Below, in pieces: positions 51,804-60,358 of a DNA stretch of 64,000 nt. A program made the position numbers and the translations under genes. Numbering within the stretch: position 1 is the first letter of the stretch; each line of letters starts with the position of its first letter. This DNA comes from CALRQJ02 sp943370285 (lineage in GTDB: Bacteria > Bacteroidota > Bacteroidia > Chitinophagales > Chitinophagaceae), in the NCBI GenBank assembly GCA_943370285.1, contig CALRQJ020000018.1, positions 1-64,000 of the forward strand, in the 5' to 3' direction. Below the pieces are notes generated by a model. The model worked only from the letters and a program-made list of their open reading frames with translations, was not told the origin of the DNA and did not search any database.

Positions 51804-52019
51804 ATGAAAAAAACAAAAACCATTTTTGTAAGTGCCTTGTTGGCATTAAGCGTATCTTTTGCTGTAGTAGCCTGCAACAATGGCGAAGAAGCCAAAGCAA
51901 CAACTGATACTGCTGCACCGGCAGCTGCAGATACAACTGCACCTGCCACAACCGATACTACAGCTAGTAAACCTGATTCTAACGCTGCTACAAAGCCGGT
52001 TAAAACACCAACTAACTAA
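51804..52019 (+). CDS. Small low-complexity lipoprotein
   Basis: The 71-residue protein has a lipoprotein signal (MKKTKTIFVSALLALSVSF ... VVAC) and a mature part that consists of Ala/Thr/Asp/Pro-rich repeats (ATTDTAAPAAADTTAPATTD). Likely a short disordered, surface-tethered chain. Its stop codon is immediately adjacent to the stop of the converging TPR gene. Such proteins are common in Bacteroidetes and have no known activity. Confidence 0.6.
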   Translation: MKKTKTIFVSALLALSVSFAVVACNNGEEAKATTDTAAPAAADTTAPATTDTTASKPDSNAATKPVKTPTN

Positions 52020-53471
52020 TTACGTATTTGTAGTTGAATTTTCATTGTCACCTTCTGTAGTTGTTGATGCAATAACTGTAGAAGGTGATTTTGTTTTCAT
52101 ATGTACCACCTTACGTCTTTGCCACCAATGATTGCGTTGAGCAGAATATGTAAGCTTTGCTATCAGCCAATGTTCTATTCTATGATGAGCAGGAATTAAA
52201 ATAGCGGCTATCGTTACAAAAATGAGTAATTCGTACACGGGTGTATGATGCGTAAACTCTGCAACTGCAGGATGCAGTAACAGCGTTAGGTATTCAAAGA
52301 AAATAAGTAAAGAAAGTATGCCCATAATTTTAATTATCCTGACATGTATCTTTATTTTACTCAACAAGAGCGTAATCAAGAAAATACCGGGAATAAAAAT
52401 GGCAATAAATAGTAATTGTAGTTGTTGACGTCTTTCTTCTGCTTGCTTTTGCTTGGTTTCTTCCATTTCAATTTGACGCAATTGCTCATTGCTAGACATA
52501 ATTTGCAATTCTTTAATTCGCTCTTTGCTTTCTACTGAATCTTTCAATGCGTATTGTGTTTCCATGTAATACAATGCACTGTCTGTATTTTGGAGATTTT
52601 TATAGTAGTTAGTAAGAAAAATACTAGCATCTAATTGCCAATTTAAAAAACCATTTTCCTTAGCAGACAAATATGCAGTTCTTGCATAAAAAGCACTAGA
52701 ATCAGGGTTTGCCGATGCAGCATGAAGTTTTGCCAAACCTAGTTTGGCTTCGCAAATTAGCGCCACGTCATTAGCCGCTTTTATTAAAGGAAGGGCTTTA
52801 TGGTATTCTGCTGCAGCTGCTAAAAATTGTTTCTCTTTAAAATAACAATGACCGAGGCCAACCATGGCGGCACCCATTAAACCTGCATCATTAGAAATAG
52901 CTGCAGTATTCAATGCTTTTTGAAAGTATCTAAAAGCAGAATCGATGCTATTGATTCTGTTATAGGCATCACCAATATTAAGGGCAATATAAAAGTCTAA
53001 ATCTTTAATGCTATGTAATCGAACAATAGAATCTGCTTTCAAATAATACAGTAAAGCTTCATCAAATGCTTCTTGGTAAGAATTGACCACACCAATATTG
53101 ATGTAAACACTAGCCAAATTTCTGGGATTGTCTAGCCGTTCATCTATCTTCAATTTTAAAATGTAATGCTCTAATGCCCTTGGATAATTACCCATGCTTA
53201 TGAAAGCATTAGCCATAACTCCTAATGCCCGAGATTCACCTGCTACAAATTTTAAATCTTTCGCTAGTGTGAGTGCCTGTCTTCCAGCAATTAATGCACT
53301 ATCTGGATTAAACGTATTGTATGCACTAGATAAATTCCAAAGCAGTGTAACTTTTGATGTATCAGCATCAGCAGTTACCAATAGCCTGTTAATACTATCT
53401 GTTTTATGCTTTTGAGCAGAAGCCAACACTGTACACCCTATAAATAGTATGGTTAAAATTCTACTTAACAT
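52020..53471 (-). CDS. TPR-repeat membrane protein, sensor-like but without a kinase domain
   Basis: The 483-residue protein has a signal peptide (MLSRILTILFIGCTVLASAQ), about seven TPRs (residues 45-330, such as AIYINIGVVNSYQEAFDEALLYY and GDAYNRINSIDSAFRYFQKA), a charged coiled segment (about 315-345) and three membrane helices (about 350-375, 382-400 and 415-435), then a short cytoplasmic tail. The extracytoplasmic TPR array plus a membrane segment matches the input half of TPR histidine kinases of this phylum, but no HisKA or HATPase follows. It may signal through a partner. Divergent from the caspase-like gene. Confidence 0.75.
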   Translation of the reverse strand: MLSRILTILFIGCTVLASAQKHKTDSINRLLVTADADTSKVTLLWNLSSAYNTFNPDSALIAGRQALTLAKDLKFVAGESRALGVMANAFISMGNYPRALEHYILKLKIDERLDNPRNLASVYINIGVVNSYQEAFDEALLYYLKADSIVRLHSIKDLDFYIALNIGDAYNRINSIDSAFRYFQKALNTAAISNDAGLMGAAMVGLGHCYFKEKQFLAAAAEYHKALPLIKAANDVALICEAKLGLAKLHAASANPDSSAFYARTAYLSAKENGFLNWQLDASIFLTNYYKNLQNTDSALYYMETQYALKDSVESKERIKELQIMSSNEQLRQIEMEETKQKQAEERRQQLQLLFIAIFIPGIFLITLLLSKIKIHVRIIKIMGILSLLIFFEYLTLLLHPAVAEFTHHTPVYELLIFVTIAAILIPAHHRIEHWLIAKLTYSAQRNHWWQRRKVVHMKTKSPSTVIASTTTEGDNENSTTNT

Positions 53472-53596
53472 GACTTGGTATTATGGGCTTTCTATAAGCT
53501 GTTAAAATATTCAAACTATAACAATTATAGCATGCTTTGCGCAAACTTATTGCAAACTCAAGACTTAATCTTTACATTTATCAGGAATATTAACGC

Positions 53597-55024
53597 ATGA
53601 AACAGTTAGTAAGCACTTTATTTTTTCTGTTGGTATGGATTGATTTTTCATGGGGTCAACAATCTATAATGGAATACCGATTGAAAATTCCATACGACGA
53701 TACTAGCAAAAAAGAATACTTAGAGTGTACCGCATTGATTGTGCAAGATTCTGAAAAGACCGGATTTGCTAGAATAAAATGGAAGGATAAAAAAACGAAA
53801 CAAACCATTATTACAGATGCAGAAATTATTCCGGAAAGTGTTTCATTCTTATCGCATCCTATTAATAGAGAAACTTATCAGTATAAAAAAATTGAAATCT
53901 TTAGGAACATTAACGGCAAAACTAACATCCCCATTATTGCATTTGATCTATGGCATGTCTACGATGTTCTTTCTAATGATTTTATACCTGCTGTAGGCGA
54001 CATAGCATCTACCTATAGTTACAAATTAAATAGTACTTTTTTAGACATGCCGCCTTCCTTTTTGTGGGATGCAGGTGAAGATTCTACTCAACCCGATAGC
54101 ATTGTAACACCATCTATCGTTCAATCTTACAAACTCTTCAATGCGAATAAAATTAGCCGCAAAAAAATAGAATCCTACTTTGCACTATGGGAAATTGGCA
54201 GTGCTCAATATTTTTCAGTTTCCACTTTAACCAAAGCCAGAAAGCAGCATTTACCCACACTGTATTGCATCACAGTTATAGATGTAAAGGACACCTCTAT
54301 TGCAAAAAATTGCGAAACTGATGCCATTAATATCAACAGATACTTTTCTTCATTATCGGGGCTATTAGCTATTCCTTATAAACAAATAGAAATCAAAGAC
54401 AAAACATTTAGTGTACAAGGGGTTAATAATGCCATTAACCGCATTAAAGCCAAACCCAACGACATCATCATCTTTGCTTATTCAGGCCATGGATTTAGTT
54501 ATAGAAATGATGAACAACATCCATTTTCGCAAATGGCTTTATGGCATGGCGATGCTACGAGTAAAGCAATGTTGAGAGCTTCTACCATGAATTTAGAAAC
54601 CGTGTACAACAAGCTTAGGGCAAAAGGGAATAGACTAAATATTATACTAGGTGATTGTTGTAATGACTATGTAGCTATGAATAGGGTTGATATTGTTGAG
54701 CCTCCTGTTTCCATGTCAATTGTAGTACCTAGGTGGAATCGACTTGCAGCTTCTAAATTATTTCTAGATACCAAGAACAGTTACTTAATTGGTGCTACAA
54801 AAAAAGGAGAAAAAGCCGGTTCTCACAATCTTTATGGTGGCTTCTTTACTTACGCATTTAAAACTACATTAATGAGAACGATGCTTAATATGAATGAAAA
54901 CAATCCAACTTGGGAAGGCATAATTGAAAGCACCAAAAATACCGCTAGTGATGTAGCTTCAAGATACAAATGCGATGGACAATCGTGCCAACAAACACTG
55001 ATTTACAAAAAAGCAAGAAAATAA
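53597..55024 (+). CDS. Secreted caspase-like (C14) protein
   Basis: The 475-residue protein has a signal peptide (MKQLVSTLFFLLVWIDFSWG), an N-terminal beta-rich region (about 25-225) and a caspase-like domain: LYCITVIDVKD opens it, the catalytic histidine is in FAYSGHGFS at about residue 298 and the catalytic cysteine in LGDCCND at about 354. Family proteins cleave after Arg, Lys or Asp depending on pocket residues. Export is unusual for the C14 group. Target unknown. It diverges from the TPR gene and ends six bases before the converging gene at 55031. Confidence 0.83.
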   Translation: MKQLVSTLFFLLVWIDFSWGQQSIMEYRLKIPYDDTSKKEYLECTALIVQDSEKTGFARIKWKDKKTKQTIITDAEIIPESVSFLSHPINRETYQYKKIEIFRNINGKTNIPIIAFDLWHVYDVLSNDFIPAVGDIASTYSYKLNSTFLDMPPSFLWDAGEDSTQPDSIVTPSIVQSYKLFNANKISRKKIESYFALWEIGSAQYFSVSTLTKARKQHLPTLYCITVIDVKDTSIAKNCETDAININRYFSSLSGLLAIPYKQIEIKDKTFSVQGVNNAINRIKAKPNDIIIFAYSGHGFSYRNDEQHPFSQMALWHGDATSKAMLRASTMNLETVYNKLRAKGNRLNIILGDCCNDYVAMNRVDIVEPPVSMSIVVPRWNRLAASKLFLDTKNSYLIGATKKGEKAGSHNLYGGFFTYAFKTTLMRTMLNMNENNPTWEGIIESTKNTASDVASRYKCDGQSCQQTLIYKKARK

Positions 55025-55030
55025 TTTGAA

Positions 55031-55507
55031 TCACACATCGAGCAATTGACGCTGTTTATTAAAGTCGTATTGCAAATCTTCGTGTAACGTGGCGATGGCT
55101 TTATCAATTTTTTTCAACTGTGCTAAGTAAATATTCTGTAACACCGGATAGGCTGGTTTATGCAACTGTAGCGTTTTCATTTTCGTACAGAAAGTTATTA
55201 ATAACTCAATTTCAACAATAGCGAGACCACTATACTTACTAAACTTAGCAATGGTTCTAAGTACTTTTCTAAGCGTTTTTTTAGCAAAATATACTTGCCT
55301 CAAGTTAATCGTTTCAAACTGCTCTTCAATCAAATCTTTTGCGCCTGCAATAAATCCATTAACATCATGAGTTTCAAATAACAAATAGGTCAACAATTCT
55401 TTGTTCTCTTTTTTGAATCTCGCCAATCTAAGACATAACTCTACTATTTCTTTGCTCGAAAGATTGTGCAGTTCTTGTTTTATGTCTTGAATACTTGCCG
55501 TTTTCAT
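55031..55507 (-). CDS. Conserved hypothetical helical protein
   Basis: The 158-residue cytoplasmic protein has no signal and is predicted to be almost all helical (SIQDIKQELHNLSSKEIVEL..., KTLRKVLRTIAKFSKYSGLA). I do not recognise a family. I use the ATG at MKTASIQD; a frame that starts three codons earlier at TTG is less likely. It converges on the caspase-like gene, with six bases between stops, and diverges from the ENPP-like gene. No evidence for its role. Confidence 0.55.
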   Translation of the reverse strand: MKTASIQDIKQELHNLSSKEIVELCLRLARFKKENKELLTYLLFETHDVNGFIAGAKDLIEEQFETINLRQVYFAKKTLRKVLRTIAKFSKYSGLAIVEIELLITFCTKMKTLQLHKPAYPVLQNIYLAQLKKIDKAIATLHEDLQYDFNKQRQLLDV

Positions 55508-55599
55508 ACCAATCAAATTACAAATGCAAAGAAACAGATTTACAAACTATTAAACCTAAAGCTTAACAATAGCGAATTGGCTGTGCTAGGCAATAATGA

Positions 55600-55607
55600 T
55601 ACCTTTG
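55600..55607 (+). promoter_or_regulatory. -7 box for the ENPP-like gene
   Basis: TACCTTTG matches TANNTTTG, and TTGG (3 of 4) lies at the 19-bp distance (55577-55580). Its position supports the downstream ATG at 55629 as the real start, because it lies inside the longer frame. Confidence 0.55.
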
Positions 55608-55628
55608 GCACCTGTAAATACATCTGCC

Positions 55629-56879
55629 ATGAGACTTAGTCTTGCCATTTTCTTAACCATTTTTTCTTTACAACTTTCAGCCCAAGATACAACGCAACAA
55701 ATTGTAGCAGAAAGAGAAAATAGTGCTGCACAAATCAATAAACCTTATGTTATTTTGATTTCTGCAGATGGTTTCAGGCATGATTATGCTACAAAATATC
55801 AAGCCAAAAACTTACTTAAATTAAGAAAAAAAGGAATCAAAGCTAAAAGCATGATTCCATCATTTCCAAGTGTAACTTTTCCTAACCATTATAGTATTGC
55901 AACCGGTTTGTATCCATCGCATCATGGCATAGTATACAACACTTTTTATGACAGACAAAGAAAAGAGACATATACAGTTGGCAATAGAAAAGCAGTGGAG
56001 GATGGTAGTTGGTATGGCGGCACTCCTATATGGGTATTGGCAGAACAACAACAAATGGTAACCGCATCTTACTTTTATGTAGGTTCAGAAGCGGCTATTC
56101 AACAAACAGCACCAACTTATTGGTATAAGTATAATACCAAAACTTCAATCGATAACAGAATTAAACAAGTTACAGATTGGTTACAATTGCCCGAAAAAAA
56201 TCGTCCACACCTCATTACTTTTTATATGAGCAATACTGACGATGCAGGACATCATTATGGACCCGATGCACCAGAAACTGCAGCAGCAGTAACCTTTATT
56301 GATGATGCCATTGGTAAACTAACTAAACAAGTAGATGCTTTAGGTTTACCCGTTAATTACATTTTTGTATCTGATCATGGCATGACAGCGGTTGATACAC
56401 TAACAAGAATTGCCATCCCCAGTATGATTGACACTTCGCTGTTTATCGTTCGAGGCGGCAATACCAGTTTTCATTTATACGCAAAAGACAGTGCTAGCAT
56501 CTATCCTACCTATCAAGCATTAAAAAATAAAGCAACAAACTTTGACGTGTATTTGAAAAATGAAACGCCGACTCATTGGCATTTTAAATCTTCGGATGAT
56601 TATTTCAATCGTATTGGCGATATTTTTATTGTGCCAAAATTTCAACAAGTATTGAGTTTTGCCGATGAAAAACACAGTCCGGGTGCACATGGCTTCGACC
56701 CTATAGAAAAAGATATGCATGCCAGTTTTTATGCTTGGGGGCCTCAATTGAAGCGTAGAAAAAACATTGCCTCATTTGAAAATGTACATATTTATCCGCT
56801 CATTTGTAGCCTCTTGGGCTTAAGCTATACGCATATGATAGACGGCAATTTGCAGGTATTACAAAAGCTGCTGCGTTAA
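55629..56879 (+). CDS. Ectonucleotide pyrophosphatase/phosphodiesterase-type alkaline phosphatase-family protein
   Basis: The 416-residue protein has a signal peptide (MRLSLAIFLTIFSLQLSAQ). The alkaline phosphatase superfamily core is seen: ISADGFRHDYA (metal Asp), the nucleophile Thr in PSVTFPNHYSIATGLYPSHHG (about residues 80-100), TDDAGHHYGPD (second metal site, about 200) and VSDHGMT (about 248), and HSPGAHGF near 350. Hydrolyses phosphodiester or pyrophosphate bonds of nucleotides, presumably in the periplasm. An 11-codon upstream extension to another ATG is rejected because a promoter box lies in it. Confidence 0.9.
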   Translation: MRLSLAIFLTIFSLQLSAQDTTQQIVAERENSAAQINKPYVILISADGFRHDYATKYQAKNLLKLRKKGIKAKSMIPSFPSVTFPNHYSIATGLYPSHHGIVYNTFYDRQRKETYTVGNRKAVEDGSWYGGTPIWVLAEQQQMVTASYFYVGSEAAIQQTAPTYWYKYNTKTSIDNRIKQVTDWLQLPEKNRPHLITFYMSNTDDAGHHYGPDAPETAAAVTFIDDAIGKLTKQVDALGLPVNYIFVSDHGMTAVDTLTRIAIPSMIDTSLFIVRGGNTSFHLYAKDSASIYPTYQALKNKATNFDVYLKNETPTHWHFKSSDDYFNRIGDIFIVPKFQQVLSFADEKHSPGAHGFDPIEKDMHASFYAWGPQLKRRKNIASFENVHIYPLICSLLGLSYTHMIDGNLQVLQKLLR

Positions 56880-56885
56880 AAAGCT

Positions 56886-56893
56886 TACTTTTG
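56886..56893 (+). promoter_or_regulatory. -7 box immediately upstream of the DbpA-like gene
   Basis: TACTTTTG matches TANNTTTG and ends five bases before the ATG at 56899, suggesting a leaderless mRNA. No TTTG is found at the 19-bp distance, so support is partial. Confidence 0.5.
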
Positions 56894-56898
56894 CAGTT

Positions 56899-58224
56899 AT
56901 GTCCATAACAAACATAGATATTCCGGATATCTTATCTCGTCTTAAAATAAAGTCGCTTAACGCTATGCAAGAAGCTGCACTAGCAGCAATAAAAGAGCAT
57001 AACAACATATTATTGCTTTCGGCAACCGGCTCCGGAAAAACCTTGGCATTTCTGTTGCCACTTGTACAAAAGTTAGATGCAACAAAAGCAACTTCTCAAG
57101 CTTTGATTATTGTGCCCTCAAGAGAATTAGCGTTACAAATTGAATCGGTATTTAAAAGTTTAGGCACTAATTTAAAAGTAACTTGTTGTTACGGCGGCCA
57201 CAAAAGAGAGGTGGAAGAAAACAATTTAACCCAAGCTCCTGCCCTATTAATTGGTACACCGGGCAGATTGGCAGACCATATCCGCAGAGGCAGTATCACT
57301 ACAGCATCAATTGAAACTTTGGTATTAGATGAATTTGATAAATCGTTAGAATTAGGTTTTCAAGAAGAAATGTCGTTCATCATTGGTTCATTGCCGGGCA
57401 TTCAACAACGCATACTTACTTCTGCAACCGAAGCGGTAGAAATTCCTGCATTCATTGGAATGGAAAATACAGAACGTCTAAATTTTTTGAATGATGGGGA
57501 CGAAGAAACCGGCTTAACCATCAAAACATTATTAAGCGATGGAAAAGACAAGCTGGATACTTTATTTCAACTCATTTGCCTATTAGGCAATCGTTCAACG
57601 ATTGTATTTTGTAATCATAGAGAAGCGGTAGAAAGAACCAGTAATTTGCTGAAAGAAAAAGATATTATCAATGTATTTTATCATGGGGCTATGGAGCAAC
57701 AAGAAAGAGATGCTGCATTGTGCAAATTTAGAAACGGAACGGCTAATGTATTGGTCACAACTGACTTAGCAGCCCGTGGTTTAGACATTGCTCATATCCG
57801 TTACATCATTCATTATCATTTGCCAGGCAATGAGGCCATATTTACACACCGTAATGGCCGAACAGCTAGAATGGATGCAAGTGGTACCGCTATTATCATT
57901 CTATCGCCTGAAGAAAAATTGCCTGAATACATCAACACCGATGTTGAACAAATTGAATTGCCCGAAACCATTACCATTCCTGAAAAACCAAAATGGTCAA
58001 CCTTGTTTATTGCAGCAGGCAAAAAAGATAAAGTCAATAAAATTGATATTGTTGGATTTTTAGCGAATAAAGGAGATTTGAAAAAAGATGATATTGGATT
58101 GATTGAAGTCAAAGATTTCTTCTCTTTTGTTGCGGTAAAAAAATCTAAAGTGAGCCATACTTTACAACTCATCAAAGAAGAAAAAATAAAAAACAAAAAA
58201 GTAAAGATTGCGGTAGCAAAATAA
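56899..58224 (+). CDS. DbpA-like DEAD-box RNA helicase
   Basis: The 441-residue helicase has motif I ATGSGKTLAF (about residues 46-55), PSRELALQIE, motif II DEFD in LVLDEFDKSLELGF (DEFD instead of DEAD), SAT, and motif VI HRNGRTARM. After residue 365 there is a DbpA-type RNA-binding domain (KWSTLFIAAGKKDKVNKIDI ... DFFSFVAVKKSKV). DbpA relatives act on 23S rRNA during large-subunit assembly. The DEFD variant retains the two acidic positions. Gene order with PhnA downstream (26 bp) suggests co-transcription. Confidence 0.9.
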   Translation: MSITNIDIPDILSRLKIKSLNAMQEAALAAIKEHNNILLLSATGSGKTLAFLLPLVQKLDATKATSQALIIVPSRELALQIESVFKSLGTNLKVTCCYGGHKREVEENNLTQAPALLIGTPGRLADHIRRGSITTASIETLVLDEFDKSLELGFQEEMSFIIGSLPGIQQRILTSATEAVEIPAFIGMENTERLNFLNDGDEETGLTIKTLLSDGKDKLDTLFQLICLLGNRSTIVFCNHREAVERTSNLLKEKDIINVFYHGAMEQQERDAALCKFRNGTANVLVTTDLAARGLDIAHIRYIIHYHLPGNEAIFTHRNGRTARMDASGTAIIILSPEEKLPEYINTDVEQIELPETITIPEKPKWSTLFIAAGKKDKVNKIDIVGFLANKGDLKKDDIGLIEVKDFFSFVAVKKSKVSHTLQLIKEEKIKNKKVKIAVAK

Positions 58225-58250
58225 ATGATTATCCCCTATAATCACCCAAC

Positions 58251-58847
58251 ATGAAACTTGAAGAAATATTAACTCAAAGAAGTGGCAATACATGTGAGCT
58301 TTGTCAATCAACCCATAATGTACAGCTATTAGAAGTGCTGCCGCAAGACCAAAGAAATGAATCGAATTGCATGATGGCCTGTGCCACATGCAAAGCTCAG
58401 ATTGAAAAGAAGGAAGAGCCGAATAGCCTTCATTGGGCAGCTTGTTTACCCGAAGCTATGTGGAGTGAGGTCCTGGGCATTAAGGTAACAGCATGGCGAA
58501 TGCTTAACCGCTTTCGAAACGAAACTTGGGCGGCTGATAATTTAGAGATGCTGTATCTTGATGATGAACATTTAGCATGGGCAAAAGCCACCGGCGATCA
58601 TGAAAATGATGCCACGGTTACATTACATAAAGATGCTAACGGCCATATTTTACAAACAGGCGATGTGGTGGTACTTACTAAATCATTAGATGTAAAAGGG
58701 TCTTCACTTAATGCAAAGATGGGAACCGTTGTAAAAAACATTCGACTAGTTGAAGACAATACCGAGCAAATTGAAGGCAAAATAGAAGGTCAGGTTATTG
58801 TGATTTTGACCAAATATGTTAGAAAACAGAACGCAACGGCTAACTAA
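58251..58847 (+). CDS. PhnA-type zinc-ribbon protein
   Basis: The 198-residue protein has an N-terminal zinc ribbon with CELC (about residues 17-20) and CATC (about 44-47) and a C-terminal PhnA domain with the GDVVVLTKSLDVKGSS...AKMGTVVKNIRLV segment (about 140-170). PhnA was named for the phosphonate operon, but this family protein is not part of C-P lyase; its activity is unclear. No phn genes are adjacent. It ends with a bidirectional terminator. Confidence 0.85.
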   Translation: MKLEEILTQRSGNTCELCQSTHNVQLLEVLPQDQRNESNCMMACATCKAQIEKKEEPNSLHWAACLPEAMWSEVLGIKVTAWRMLNRFRNETWAADNLEMLYLDDEHLAWAKATGDHENDATVTLHKDANGHILQTGDVVVLTKSLDVKGSSLNAKMGTVVKNIRLVEDNTEQIEGKIEGQVIVILTKYVRKQNATAN

Positions 58848-58870
58848 AACAATTCTAACTTAAAGCACAA

Positions 58871-58906
58871 AAAAACGGCTATTCTTGTTGAGAACAGCCG
58901 TTTTTT
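58871..58906. terminator. Bidirectional terminator between PhnA and CHRD genes
   Basis: AAAACGGCTATTCT pairs with AGAACAGCCGTTTT around a TGTTG loop. There are six T on the plus side and seven A at the other end, so each strand has a U-tract. It serves both converging genes. Confidence 0.88.
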
Positions 58907-58922
58907 ATTGTTGTAAGCGCTT

Positions 58923-59375
58923 TTAGTTAAAAGTAATTTGACCTCTAACCTCACCGCCCGGGTTAGTGGCTGTGTGAATATTTACGTAGTAGCGGCCGTT
59001 TAATAAATCTTCTTCTTTAATAGCAATACCATCAATGTACAAAGAACCGGAGAATGTACCGGATGGCGCTGCGGTAAAACCGCTAAAGGCTTGAAAAACA
59101 CCGGCATTGGCTCCTGCACCTGCAATACCATGAATGTGCATACCGGTTGCATTACCAGTTAATCCGCCCCAAGTTACTTTGTAATAAAGTGTTCTTGCAG
59201 CACGGCTGTACACCACATCAAGCGAACCTGCCCCAGTGGTAACAACAGCAGGTACTTCTTGTGCACCTGTTAAAGCGATTCCAGATTTAGAAAAAGGCAC
59301 TTCCTCGTCTTTTGAACAAGAAGTAAGCACAACAGATAGTAACCCTATCAGTAAAAATGATTTAACGAACTTCAT
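58923..59375 (-). CDS. CHRD-domain lipoprotein
   Basis: The 150-residue protein has a lipobox LTSC and a CHRD domain: LTGAQEVPAVVTTGAGSLDVVYSR (about residues 37-60), MHIHGIAGAGANAGV and the C-terminal GRYYVNIHTATNPGGEVRGQI. CHRD repeats are named after chordin and bind extracellular proteins in animals; their bacterial role is not established. A TATATTCG box (one mismatch to TANNTTTG) lies about 28 bp upstream. It converges with PhnA at a shared terminator. Confidence 0.88.
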   Translation of the reverse strand: MKFVKSFLLIGLLSVVLTSCSKDEEVPFSKSGIALTGAQEVPAVVTTGAGSLDVVYSRAARTLYYKVTWGGLTGNATGMHIHGIAGAGANAGVFQAFSGFTAAPSGTFSGSLYIDGIAIKEEDLLNGRYYVNIHTATNPGGEVRGQITFN

Positions 59376-59776
59376 AAGTGTAGTATTTTATTGGTTATAC
59401 GAATATATAAGGTTTTTGGATGCTAACCACAGAATTTACTTTGGTTTGTGACCAATAAAGATAACAGATTGAGTATTAAAATGTTCGCAAAAAGCAGATT
59501 TAATGGAATTTAAAGGCCTCTACCTAACGATAAAAAAATAGAAAAACAGCCAATCCAAAATCGCATTTTCTCCAACTTGTAAAGGGATTTTTCAAAGCGT
59601 AATTAAACATGACGACTGTCATAAAATGACAAAATAGGTTGAAGTAATTTTATTGTCTCTTATTGAGCATCAGGCAGTTAACGCTGTTTATATTCTTTCT
59701 ACACCGGTCGCTGCTGCCTACTTTTTCATCAGTTCATTGACGTATTATCATAATTGCATCATTTAAATTTTAAGTT
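59376..59776. other. Divergent intergenic region, CHRD / lipoprotein
   Basis: 401 bp, AT-rich, with the CHRD promoter box at the left. No RNA gene, repeat or credible small coding frame was found. It separates two divergent transcripts. Confidence 0.35.
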
Positions 59777-60307
59777 ATGAAAACCCTGTCTTATCTATCC
59801 GGCTTGCTCATTTTGTTAGTTATCATACTAGGCTGCGCAGCACCCAAAAAACCCGTAGTACAACAAGCTCCAATAATCATTGAAAAAGAACGAATTATTA
59901 GTAAATCATTTGATGCTGTTTGGCAATCGGCAATAGAATGGTTCGCCACCCACAATACTCCCATAAAAAATTTGGATAAAAGCTCGGGGCTAATTTCTAC
60001 TGAGTATAGTGTTTCCATTGGCGATGCTTATCGGTATATGTCATGTGGTACCGGCACTTCAACTTTTACTGGCAAAACAGAAATCAATAATCACACCGGT
60101 AATTTTAATGTGCTCATTAAAAAATTAGCCGACAATTCTACCAAAATTAGTGTGAATGTATTCTTTGGTTGTACCATCAATAAGTACAAATACAAAAGCT
60201 TATTAAGTACAGAATATGTGCTAGAATCAAGTACAAGAGCCAATTGTTCTTCTAAAGGTGCTTTAGAAAGAGAAATTTTGAATTATCTAGAAGCAGGAAC
60301 AAACTAG
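59777..60307 (+). CDS. Lipoprotein of unknown function, first of a four-gene cluster
   Basis: The 176-residue protein has a lipobox ILGC (about residue 20) and a mature domain with the pattern ERIISKSFDAVWQSAIEWFATHNTPIKNLDKSSGLISTEY. The aromatic spacing and the final mixed strands resemble the BamC-like/lipoprotein folds in which a small alpha-beta domain is repeated, but I cannot name a family. Two cysteines (SCGTGTS and FGCTINK) could form a disulfide. Genes downstream follow at 51, 16 and 10 bp spacing on the same strand, with no terminator seen. Confidence 0.6.
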   Translation: MKTLSYLSGLLILLVIILGCAAPKKPVVQQAPIIIEKERIISKSFDAVWQSAIEWFATHNTPIKNLDKSSGLISTEYSVSIGDAYRYMSCGTGTSTFTGKTEINNHTGNFNVLIKKLADNSTKISVNVFFGCTINKYKYKSLLSTEYVLESSTRANCSSKGALEREILNYLEAGTN

Positions 60308-60358
60308 AGGTCAAAACACTTCTTCATTGCTGTATTTCAGTATTAAAAACTGATTTGT

